From assembly GCA_902462035.1 (NCBI GenBank), contig CABQAC010000151.1, forward strand, positions 1-5,287: a stretch of 5,287 nt of DNA, written 5' to 3'. Position numbers and translations under genes: made by a program. Shown here in pieces: positions 1 through 5,287 of this stretch (position 1 is its first letter; each line of letters starts with the position of its first letter). Source of the DNA: an uncultured Eubacteriales bacterium. GTDB taxonomy: Bacteria; Bacillota; Clostridia; Oscillospirales; Acutalibacteraceae. A model generated the notes under the pieces. It saw nothing but the letters and a program-made list of their open reading frames with translations. It searched no databases and was not told where the DNA came from.

Positions 1-719
1 TTCGCGAGCAGCGCGGCGGACTGCTCTTGCCAGTAGCGTTCGTCGGCCGCCATACGGTCCATCAGGCGCCGCATCGCCCGCGGCAGCGCGGGGTTAACCG
101 CCGTCAGCGCCGGCACCACCTGGCTGCGGATCCGGTTGCGGGCGAATACGTCGCAAGCGTTTGACGCGTCGGTCATAAAAGGAATATGATGCCTGGCGCA
201 GTATTCCTCGGTTTGGCGCCGCTCCGTTTGGATCAACGGCCGGACCACATTGCCCCGCACCGGCGGAATACCGCACAATCCCTTGGGTCCGGTTCCCCGG
301 GCCAGATGGAACAGCACGGTTTCCATGCTATCGGTAAAAGTGTGGCCGGTAGCGATTTTCGCGTTCATTTTTTGAGCCACCGACCGCAGGTACGCATACC
401 GCACCTGCCTGCCGCATTCCTCCAGACCAAGCCCCCGTTCCGATGCCAGCGCGGCCACATCCTCCCGCAAGCAATAAAACGGGATGCCGTTTTTTTTGCA
501 CCAGACGCGCACGTGTTCCTCGTCCCGGTCGGATTCGGCCCCACGCAGCCCATGGTTGATGTGGGCCGCAACCACTAGGATACCCCACAAGGCGGCGTGG
601 GTATGCAAAAAATGCAACAAAGCCATGGAATCTGCCCCGCCGGACACCGCCGCGACGACCGTGTCGCCGGGACAGAACATCTGATATTCCGCCACGGTAC
701 GCAGCGCCTGGTCAGTCAC
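1..719 (-). CDS. tilS: tRNA(Ile)-lysidine synthase TilS, 3' end missing
   Basis: TilS is a cytoplasmic N-type ATP pyrophosphatase. It activates C34 of the CAU-anticodon tRNA(Ile) with ATP and attaches lysine, forming lysidine, so the tRNA reads AUA and is charged with isoleucine. The first 239 codons are present and uninterrupted down to base 1. The PP-loop SGGADS is at residues 26-31. HINHGLRGAESDRDEE (53-68) follows, then GHTFTDSMET (125-134), LARGTGPKGLCGIPP (139-153), RPL (160-162), TDASN (183-187) and ARNRIR (193-198). The C-terminal tRNA-binding region lies outside the window. The start is GTG at 717-719, chosen because a perfect AGGAGG lies 9 nt upstream (729-734) and no better in-frame start is near. 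It overlaps the dnaB stop by 8 nt, which suggests translational coupling. Several usual residues of the GHxxDDQxET motif are replaced, but D130, E133 and T134 remain. Family assignment is very secure. Confidence 0.96.
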   Translation of the reverse strand, partial: MTDQALRTVAEYQMFCPGDTVVAAVSGGADSMALLHFLHTHAALWGILVVAAHINHGLRGAESDRDEEHVRVWCKKNGIPFYCLREDVAALASERGLGLEECGRQVRYAYLRSVAQKMNAKIATGHTFTDSMETVLFHLARGTGPKGLCGIPPVRGNVVRPLIQTERRQTEEYCARHHIPFMTDASNACDVFARNRIRSQVVPALTAVNPALPRAMRRLMDRMAADERYWQEQSAALLA

Positions 720-2076
720 GGTGGAAAACCTCCTGCCCGGTAAAGCGGGTAAATTCGCCCTGCCAGTGAAGTTTGACCGTGTCGGTGCGGCCGTGCCGGT
801 TTTTCATGACGATCACTTCGCTTTCGTTGCGGTCGGCGCCCGCATCGTCCGGGTTTTGGTCGGCGTAATAATCATCGCGGTACAAAAACATGACGATATC
901 GGCGTCCTGTTCAATAGAGCCGGAATCCCGCAGGTCGGAAAGCATCGGCCGGTGGCCCTGGCGCGCCTCGGTGGCGCGGGCAAGCTGGGAAAGCAGCAAG
1001 ACGGGAATATTGAATTCCTTGGCCATAATTTTCATGTTCCGGGTAATTTGGGAAATCTCCTGCACCCGGTTTTCCGTCCGGCCGGTGCCGGACATCAGCT
1101 GCAAATAATCGATGACCACCAGATCCACATGGCCCAACCTGCGCAGCCGCGCTTTCATCTCCGGCACCGTAATGCCGGAGGAATCGTCAAAAAACAAATC
1201 CGCCTTGCTCAGCACGTCGGAAGCGCTGGCGATCTTACGCCAGTCCCCGTCGGACAGCTTGCCGTTTCGCAGCTTTTCGCTTGCCACCAGCGCTTCGGAG
1301 GAAAGCAGCCGCATGACCAGCTGCTCCTTGCTCATTTCCAGCGAAAAAAATGCCACCCGCTTGGAAGCGTGCAGCGCCGCATGGCGCGTGATATTCAACG
1401 CGAAGCTGGTTTTGCCCATGCCGGGCCGGGCGGCCAAAATAATCAAATCCGATTTGTTGAGCCCGGAGATCATCTCGTCCAAATCCGCAATGCCGGTGGG
1501 TACCCTCAGCTGTTCCGCGCCGGGCTGGCTGAGCGCCTCGATGGTGTCGTAAGCCTTGATCAAAATTTCCTTGATGTGCTCCAGCCCAGACACGGTTTTG
1601 CCCTGGCGGATGCCGAGAATTCTTTCCTCCGCCGCGTCCAGCAGCTGGGCCGGCTCCGCGCCGCCCCCGGAAGCGGTTTCGATAATATCGCGGGCGGTGG
1701 TAATCAGGGTGCGGATATCGTACTTTTCCTTGACGAGTTCCGCGTAAACCTCCACGTTGGTCAGGCTGGGCACCAGGTTTGCCAGCTGCAAAAGATAGGT
1801 TTTATCCGACGTTTCGTCAAAATCCCGCTCGCCGCGCAGCCGGTCGAGCAGCGTGACCGGATCCACCTGTTCGCCATGGGACATCATGTCCAGCATGGCG
1901 GAATAGATCATCCGGTGCTTGGTCAGATGAAAATACGCCGGAGTGGGCAGGATATCCATCACCCGGTCCAGGCAGGAGGCATCCAGCAAAATCGCGCCCA
2001 GCACCGACTGTTCGGCTTCCGGGCTATAGGGCAGGCTCATGCCGTCGTAGCCGGCGGTTACCTCGTATTCGCTCAT
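712..2076 (-). CDS. dnaB: Replicative DNA helicase DnaB (DnaC of Bacillus nomenclature)
   Basis: This is the hexameric replicative helicase that unwinds DNA at the fork with ATP, is placed by a loader, and recruits primase (family knowledge). The product is 454 aa, the usual length. The N-terminal DnaB domain spans about residues 14-115 and opens with PYSPEAEQSVLGAIL. The linker-helix region is around 160-185. The RecA-like domain (about 190-450) carries Walker A ARPGMGKT (216-223), the presumed catalytic glutamate E247 in SLEMS, Walker B VVIDYLQLM with D323, SQLAR (363-367), DLRDSGSIEQDAD (381-393), and the K425/R427 pair in KNRHG. The frame extends 17 codons further upstream, but ATG 2076 is preferred because AAAGGAGG sits 6 nt before it. 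No intein interrupts the helicase motifs, although inteins are known in this family. D432 lies where a glycine is common (KNRxGPTG). It follows rplI by 88 nt and overlaps tilS by 8 nt. Confidence 0.98.
   Translation of the reverse strand: MSEYEVTAGYDGMSLPYSPEAEQSVLGAILLDASCLDRVMDILPTPAYFHLTKHRMIYSAMLDMMSHGEQVDPVTLLDRLRGERDFDETSDKTYLLQLANLVPSLTNVEVYAELVKEKYDIRTLITTARDIIETASGGGAEPAQLLDAAEERILGIRQGKTVSGLEHIKEILIKAYDTIEALSQPGAEQLRVPTGIADLDEMISGLNKSDLIILAARPGMGKTSFALNITRHAALHASKRVAFFSLEMSKEQLVMRLLSSEALVASEKLRNGKLSDGDWRKIASASDVLSKADLFFDDSSGITVPEMKARLRRLGHVDLVVIDYLQLMSGTGRTENRVQEISQITRNMKIMAKEFNIPVLLLSQLARATEARQGHRPMLSDLRDSGSIEQDADIVMFLYRDDYYADQNPDDAGADRNESEVIVMKNRHGRTDTVKLHWQGEFTRFTGQEVFHRD
729..734 (-). 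promoter_or_regulatory. Ribosome binding site of tilS inside the dnaB 3' end
   Basis: The minus strand reads AGGAGG here, 9 nt before the GTG at 719-717. It lies within the last codons of dnaB. It decides the choice of the GTG start over the internal ATG at codon 14, which would leave too little sequence before the PP-loop strand. Confidence 0.8.
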
Positions 2077-2082
2077 GACGCG

Positions 2083-2090
2083 CCTCCTTT
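2083..2090 (-). promoter_or_regulatory. Ribosome binding site of dnaB
   Basis: The minus strand reads AAAGGAGG, ending 6 nt before the ATG at 2076-2074. This near-consensus Shine-Dalgarno supports the 454-residue product over the 17-codon-longer frame, whose upstream start would also lie close to the hairpin at 2130-2153. Confidence 0.85.
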
Positions 2091-2129
2091 CGCCAATCAT
2101 TCGAGAGTATCTTTCTCCACAAACCAAAC

Positions 2130-2160
2130 CAGGGGCGTAAGGTTACGCCCCTGCTTTTTT
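2130..2160. terminator. Perfect 11-bp hairpin with T6 tract, possible terminator or attenuator between rplI and dnaB
   Basis: CAGGGGCGTAA (2130-2140) and TTACGCCCCTG (2143-2153) are exact inverted repeats separated by GG. In practice the tip would probably open to a larger loop. On the plus strand the stem is followed by C and six T (2155-2160), a textbook intrinsic terminator shape, although no plus-strand gene is seen here. In the direction of the genes, the stem starts 11 nt after the rplI stop and is followed only by an interrupted T-tract (GGTTTGGTTTG). Termination after rplI would therefore probably be weak or partial. It could instead protect the 3' end of an rplI message or mark a processing point. 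The structure is certain as sequence; its function is inferred. Confidence 0.55.
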
Positions 2161-2164
2161 CGGA

Positions 2165-2614
2165 TTATTCGCTTTCGCCCACCATGACGAAAACCTTTGC
2201 CGCAATACCGGCATACAAACGGATTTCGCATTCGTAAGTGCCGAACGCCTTGATGTCGGCAGACATGGAAATTTTGCGTTTGTCCACCTCGGCCCCAAAA
2301 GTTTTTTTCAGTTCCTCCGCAATTTCCTTGGAGGAGACGGAGCCGAACAGGCGCCCGCCCTGGCCCGCCTTGGCATACAGCTTGACGGTCTTGCCGTCCA
2401 GCAGCCCGGCGGTCCGCTGCGCGGCATCCTTTTCCACCTCGATTTTATGCCGGATGGATTCCTCGCGGTTTTTCAGTTCGTTCATCGCTTGGGCATTGGC
2501 CTCCTTGGCCAGCTTGCGCGGGAACAGGTAATTGCGCGCGTACCCGTCGGAAACCTCCGCCAGTTCTCCCTTTTTGCCCGAGCCTTTCACATCGGCGAGT
2601 AAGATAACTTTCAT
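2165..2614 (-). CDS. rplI: Large-subunit ribosomal protein bL9
   Basis: bL9 binds 23S rRNA near the base of the L1 stalk and reaches away from the 50S surface; it influences frame maintenance and ribosome spacing (family knowledge). The product is 149 aa, the normal size. The N-terminal rRNA-binding domain shows MKVILLADVKGSGKKGELAEV and then GYARNYLFPRKLA (24-36). A charged connecting helix spans about residues 41-75. The C-terminal domain contains GRLFGSV (87-93) and ends near VFVMVGESE. The family signature mostly holds, with K34 where glycine is frequent. The start is ATG 2614, giving the canonical MKVIL amino terminus with AAAGGG 8 nt upstream; a GTG three codons earlier overlaps that ribosome binding site and is unlikely. 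It lies 45 nt after gdpP and 88 nt before dnaB, in the common gdpP-rplI-dnaB order. Confidence 0.98.
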   Translation of the reverse strand: MKVILLADVKGSGKKGELAEVSDGYARNYLFPRKLAKEANAQAMNELKNREESIRHKIEVEKDAAQRTAGLLDGKTVKLYAKAGQGGRLFGSVSSKEIAEELKKTFGAEVDKRKISMSADIKAFGTYECEIRLYAGIAAKVFVMVGESE

Positions 2615-2622
2615 TGCAAACA

Positions 2623-2631
2623 CCCTTTCCT
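2623..2631 (-). promoter_or_regulatory. Ribosome binding site of rplI
   Basis: The minus strand reads AGGAAAGGG, ending 8 nt before the ATG at 2614. Its position excludes the in-frame GTG at 2623-2621, which overlaps its last base, and so fixes the usual MKVIL start of bL9. Confidence 0.7.
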
Positions 2632-2639
2632 CGATGTCG

Positions 2640-2654
2640 GTCCGCTAGGCGGAC
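2640..2654. other. Small hairpin in the gdpP-rplI gap
   Basis: On the plus strand GTCCGC (2640-2645) and GCGGAC (2649-2654) form a perfect 6-bp inverted repeat around a 3-nt loop. It sits 5 nt after the gdpP stop and ends 8 nt before the extended ribosome binding site of rplI. There is no following T-tract, so it is not a terminator. It may be a minor RNA structure in the rplI leader, or chance. Confidence 0.35.
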
Positions 2655-2659
2655 ACGCG

Positions 2660-4693
2660 TCAGGATTCTTCTGTTTTGTTTTGTTCTTCTATCGGGGCTT
2701 CGGAAGGCTTATGCCCCGCTTCCAGCGTCTTCACCGGCACAAAATCGGTAATGGCCGCGATCAGCTTTTCCCGGGCGGCGGCCAGGGAACAGTTCATCAG
2801 CTGGGCACCCGCCATGGTAAAATGGCCGCCTCCGCCAATTTTTTCCATTACCAGCTGCACGTTGATTTTGCCGAAGGAACGGGCGGAGATGCTGACGCCT
2901 CCCGGGATGGGGAACAACACAAACGACGCGTCCACCCCTTCGATGCCCAGCAGTTCATCCGCCGCCTGGGCGGAAGCAATACGCAGATCCGCGTCCTCAT
3001 CCTCCGCCGTGGAGATGGCCATATTATTGTAGATCTCCGAATTGGAGATGATTTTATATTTGGCCTTGTAGCTATCGAAGCTGTTGGAAAACAGGGATTT
3101 GACCTCCACGGTGTCCGCGCCCTTCTTGCGCAGGAACGCAGCCGCCTCGAAGGTGCGCACGCCGGTTTTCAGCACAAAGTTCTTGGTGTCCAGCATAATG
3201 CCGGACAGCAGCGCGTCCGCCTCCAGCTGGCCGATGCTGCCTTCGCCCAGATATTCTACCAGTTCGGTGACCATCTCGGATGCAGAGGATGCAAACGGCT
3301 CGTGGAAAAAGACAACCGGACGGTCGATGTAGTTGACCATTTTGCGGTGATGGTCGATAACCACCACGTCACGAATCCGGTCATACAGGGCCCGGCACTC
3401 TAAAAAGTCCTTCGAATGGGTATCCACCACCACCAGCACCGTTTGCTCAATGGGCATCCGCAGCGCCTGCTCCGGGGAAATGACCATATCGGTGTAGCCC
3501 GCGTCCTCAAAGCCTTGAATCAGCGGCATGGCTAGGGTTGTTTCCCGGTCTACCACCAAATAGGCATTTTTGTGGAACCCTTTGGTAATCAGGCTCCACA
3601 TGCCGATGGCGGAACCGATACAGTCCAAATCTGAATTGTGGTGGCCCATGATGAAAACGGTGTTGCAGTTCCGGAACATCCCCGCCATGGCGTTCGCCAC
3701 GATTCGGGTACGCACCCGGCTGCGTTTTTCCACACCCTTGGAGACGCCGCCGAAAAATTCGTAGCTTTCCTCCGACTTAATAACCACCTGATCGCCGCCG
3801 CGGCCCAGCGCCATATCCAGGGCCGAGCGCGCCCGCTCGTAACATTCCTTCATAGTCTTGCCGCCGCGGCCAACGCCGATGGAAACGGTTGCGGTAAACC
3901 GGTCTCCCATTTTGACCGCGCGCACCGCGTCGAGCACGCTGAATTTTTGCTGGATCATCTTTTTTAGATGCCGTTCCTCCATAATGAGAAAATAACGGTC
4001 ATTGCCGATTTTCGAAATGACGCCCGAGGTCTCCGCTGCCCAACGGTCCAGCTTCATTTCCACTTCGGCGGAAATCTGGCTGACCTCCCCCGCTTTGGCC
4101 TGCTGGGCCATCTCCTCAAAATTGTCGAACACCGCGACAGCCACCACCGGCCGGCTTTCCCCGTATTCCTCCACCGTGTTTTTGTAGTATGTATTATCCA
4201 CATAGTAGAGGGCGAAAACCGTGGTACGCTCCCCCCGGATGGGGTTAAGATAAACGCTAAACAGGGTATCGCCGCACTGAACGTCGGTCCCGCCGGTCAT
4301 CAGCTCGGTCAAGTCCTTGCCCGAGGTAAATTCGGTGATATCCACCCCGGCCACATCGGACGTACCGGCCACCTTGTTGATAAAAAGTTTGTTATACCAA
4401 ATAATGTCCCCCCGTTCGCCTACAATGACCACGGGCAGCGGAAACCGCTCCAGCGTGCGGATTTGCTGCTGGGACATGGAATGCACGGTGGAGGAAACAG
4501 CGTAATTGAGGTATTTTTGGAACAGCACGGTCCCCATTACCACCAACCCAGTGGCCAGCACGCAGCATACAATCTGAATAATCAACAAATCCTGCCGGGA
4601 GAACAAATTGAAATACCCCAGCACAGTAAAGCCCACGATTAAGATCAGCAGCGCGAACGTAATGGGAGAATGCACCCATATTTTTCGTCTCAT
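2660..4693 (-). CDS. gdpP: Cyclic-di-AMP phosphodiesterase GdpP (YybT family), membrane-bound
   Basis: GdpP hydrolyses c-di-AMP to pApA at the cytoplasmic membrane and so influences osmolyte balance, cell-wall stress and beta-lactam tolerance in Firmicutes (family knowledge). The product is 677 aa, close to the family norm. Two membrane helices lie at about residues 11-30 and 36-58. A PAS-like domain follows at about 82-165. A degenerate GGDEF domain spans about 175-305; GNDRY (230-234) probably replaces the GGDEF signature, so cyclase activity is not expected. The DHH domain has GHHNSDLD (350-357), DTH (424-426), IDHHR (446-450) and D502 in GIMLDTKNF, all consistent with a two-metal (Mn) site. 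The DHHA1 domain carries GGGGHFTMAGA (620-630). The last ~20 residues are a polar tail. Catalytic motifs are intact, so an active enzyme is expected. The ATG at 4693 has AAAGGA 12 nt upstream, a slightly long spacing, and gives the expected short cytoplasmic lead before the first helix. It follows rnj by 129 nt. Confidence 0.97.
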   Translation of the reverse strand: MRRKIWVHSPITFALLILIVGFTVLGYFNLFSRQDLLIIQIVCCVLATGLVVMGTVLFQKYLNYAVSSTVHSMSQQQIRTLERFPLPVVIVGERGDIIWYNKLFINKVAGTSDVAGVDITEFTSGKDLTELMTGGTDVQCGDTLFSVYLNPIRGERTTVFALYYVDNTYYKNTVEEYGESRPVVAVAVFDNFEEMAQQAKAGEVSQISAEVEMKLDRWAAETSGVISKIGNDRYFLIMEERHLKKMIQQKFSVLDAVRAVKMGDRFTATVSIGVGRGGKTMKECYERARSALDMALGRGGDQVVIKSEESYEFFGGVSKGVEKRSRVRTRIVANAMAGMFRNCNTVFIMGHHNSDLDCIGSAIGMWSLITKGFHKNAYLVVDRETTLAMPLIQGFEDAGYTDMVISPEQALRMPIEQTVLVVVDTHSKDFLECRALYDRIRDVVVIDHHRKMVNYIDRPVVFFHEPFASSASEMVTELVEYLGEGSIGQLEADALLSGIMLDTKNFVLKTGVRTFEAAAFLRKKGADTVEVKSLFSNSFDSYKAKYKIISNSEIYNNMAISTAEDEDADLRIASAQAADELLGIEGVDASFVLFPIPGGVSISARSFGKINVQLVMEKIGGGGHFTMAGAQLMNCSLAAAREKLIAAITDFVPVKTLEAGHKPSEAPIEEQNKTEES

Positions 4694-4705
4694 AATCGTT
4701 ACCCA

Positions 4706-4711
4706 TCCTTT
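4706..4711 (-). promoter_or_regulatory. Probable ribosome binding site of gdpP, long spacing
   Basis: The minus strand reads AAAGGA here, 12 nt before the ATG at 4693. This is longer than the usual 6-9 nt and weaker than the sites before dnaB and tilS, consistent with modest translation of this regulatory enzyme. The nearer ATG at 4706-4704 is in a different frame and is not used for gdpP. Confidence 0.5.
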
Positions 4712-4742
4712 CGCACAAACTGGAACGTTTCGCCAGGCTTAC

Positions 4743-4766
4743 GCCGGGCCGTTTTTGCGGCCGGGC
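4743..4766. other. GC-rich hairpin in the gdpP leader
   Basis: On the plus strand GCCGGGCCG (4743-4751) and CGGCCGGGC (4758-4766) pair over 9 positions with a single mismatch, enclosing a 6-nt loop (TTTTTG). On the transcribed minus strand the loop is CAAAAA and the stem is followed by GTAAGCC rather than a T-tract, so it is not a standard intrinsic terminator. It lies about 30 nt upstream of the gdpP ribosome binding site. Confidence 0.45.
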
Positions 4767-4780
4767 AAAACGCATTTACT

Positions 4781-4813
4781 CCGCTGCCGCGGCACTCCTT
4801 TCCGCGGCAACGG
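4781..4813 (-). other. Strong 12-bp hairpin after rnj, Shine-Dalgarno-like loop
   Basis: The minus-strand RNA reads CCGTTGCCGCGG, a 9-nt loop AAAGGAGTG, then CCGCGGCAGCGG. It can form 12 consecutive pairs, including one G-U. The same position is an A-C mismatch on the other strand, so the fold is complete only in the direction of the genes. It starts 9 nt after the rnj stop. No T-tract follows at once (AGTAAATGCGTTTT), so termination would be weak. The loop contains AAAGGAG, but no suitable gene start lies at the right distance. It could be a 3' stabiliser or processing site for the rnj message. Confidence 0.5.
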
Positions 4814-4822
4814 CCCCGTTTC

Positions 4823-5287
4823 TCAGATCTCCATAATGACGGGCAAAATCATCGGATCCCGTTTGGTACGCTCGTAAAGAAGGTTGGACAGCGCGTCCTT
4901 CATCCGGGTTTTGATGGTTCCCCAGTCCCGTACGCCGATGTCCGCGCAATTTTCCACCACACGGACGGTGGCGTCGCGCACTTCGGTCATCAGTTTTTCC
5001 GATTCCCGGACGTATACGAACCCGCGGGAAACGATGTCCGGACCGGAAATGATGTGGCCGTCCGCCGAATCGATGGTGCAGACCACCACCAGCAGGCCGT
5101 CCTGCGCCAAGTGCTTGCGGTCCCGCAGCACAATGCTGCCCACATCGCCCACGCCCAGGCCGTCCACCAGCACGCGGCCGGCCGGTACGTCGGCCAGCAC
5201 TTTCATGCCGTCGTTGCTCAGCTCCACGGTCTTGCCGATGTCGGCGATAAATACGTGGTCGTTGTCCAGACCCATGGCATGGGCCAG
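4823..5287 (-). CDS. Ribonuclease J, C-terminal 154 residues (5' end outside the window)
   Basis: RNase J is a metallo-beta-lactamase/beta-CASP ribonuclease with 5'-3' exonuclease and endonuclease activity in mRNA decay and rRNA maturation (family knowledge). Only the last 154 residues are present, against roughly 550 for the whole protein, so the catalytic His/Asp motifs are not visible. What is seen is highly diagnostic. The end of the catalytic core (LAHAMGLDNDHVFIADIG) is followed by PAGRVLVDGLGVGDVGSIVL, DRKHLAQDGLLVVV, SGPDIVSRGFVYVRES and a C-terminal helical/beta domain ending KRDPMILPVIMEI, just before TGA at 4825-4823. The frame is open to the right edge, so the ATG at 5275 is internal. 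Whether this is the RNase J1 (rnjA) or J2 (rnjB) type cannot be told from this part. It probably heads or precedes the gdpP transcript. Confidence 0.96.
   Translation of the reverse strand: MAHAMGLDNDHVFIADIGKTVELSNDGMKVLADVPAGRVLVDGLGVGDVGSIVLRDRKHLAQDGLLVVVCTIDSADGHIISGPDIVSRGFVYVRESEKLMTEVRDATVRVVENCADIGVRDWGTIKTRMKDALSNLLYERTKRDPMILPVIMEI

Noticed and set aside
94..588. Several short frames on both strands over the tilS region
   Set aside because: The real tilS frame is open from 719 to base 1 with all expected motifs; the shorter frames are shadows.
712..2076. An intein or insertion in dnaB
   Set aside because: Walker A, Walker B and the later motifs are contiguous and the protein has normal length.
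2077..2129. A possible separate promoter for dnaB with GATACT as a -10 box
   Set aside because: At 17 nt upstream the hexamer is CCCTGG, which does not resemble TTGACA, and no other acceptable pair was found.
721..2187. A 488-codon open frame on the plus strand opposite dnaB
   Set aside because: It lies antisense to a complete DnaB with all motifs, has no recognisable domain, and is rich in His, Gly, Gln and Arg, as expected from reading a GC-rich gene backwards. It is a shadow frame.
2681..3403. A 240-codon plus-strand frame opposite the DHH part of gdpP, with others at 3968-4642 and 3638-3967
   Set aside because: All are antisense to GdpP, show no known domain, and share the same backward-read composition bias.
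4392..4775. Minus-strand 127-codon frame starting in the gdpP leader and running out of frame into gdpP, a possible upstream ORF
   Set aside because: It has only a poor, very close GGAG before its ATG, no recognisable domain, and mostly reads gdpP in the wrong frame. A regulatory upstream ORF is not excluded but is unsupported.
4694..4822. A promoter for gdpP in the 129-nt gap
   Set aside because: The gap is GC-rich and dominated by hairpins; no TTGACA/TATAAT-like pair at suitable spacing was seen.

Overview
The window is a compact block of housekeeping genes, all on the minus strand, from a GC-rich member of the Firmicutes (Bacillota). In transcription order (right to left) it reads: RNase J (C-terminal part only), gdpP (c-di-AMP phosphodiesterase), rplI (ribosomal protein bL9), dnaB (replicative helicase, the gene called dnaC in Bacillus), and tilS (tRNA(Ile)-lysidine synthase, 3' end cut off by the window edge). 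The gdpP-rplI-dnaB core is a classic Firmicutes arrangement. The GC-rich composition (judged by eye, not computed), strong AGGAGG-type ribosome binding sites, and the placement of rnj before and tilS after the core suggest a Clostridia lineage, perhaps Oscillospirales/Ruminococcaceae-like. That placement is inference, not a database result.

Layout: 4823-5287 is the end of rnj. A 129-nt gap (4694-4822) holds two GC-rich hairpins and no recognisable promoter. gdpP fills 2660-4693. A 45-nt gap with a small hairpin leads to rplI (2165-2614). An 88-nt gap with a perfect 11-bp hairpin leads to dnaB (712-2076). The dnaB stop overlaps the GTG start of tilS by 8 nt, and tilS runs to base 1. Every gene is in one intact frame with the expected motifs. 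I saw no frameshift, insertion sequence, intein, CRISPR array, tRNA or rRNA.

Together the genes cover RNA turnover (RNase J), second-messenger control (GdpP), translation (bL9, TilS) and replication (DnaB). The likely transcript is polycistronic, possibly modulated at the two larger hairpin regions. I did not find evidence for a novel system. The points most worth checking are the intergenic RNA structures and the dnaB-tilS translational coupling. Several long plus-strand open frames lie opposite gdpP, rplI and dnaB and look like shadows of these genes.
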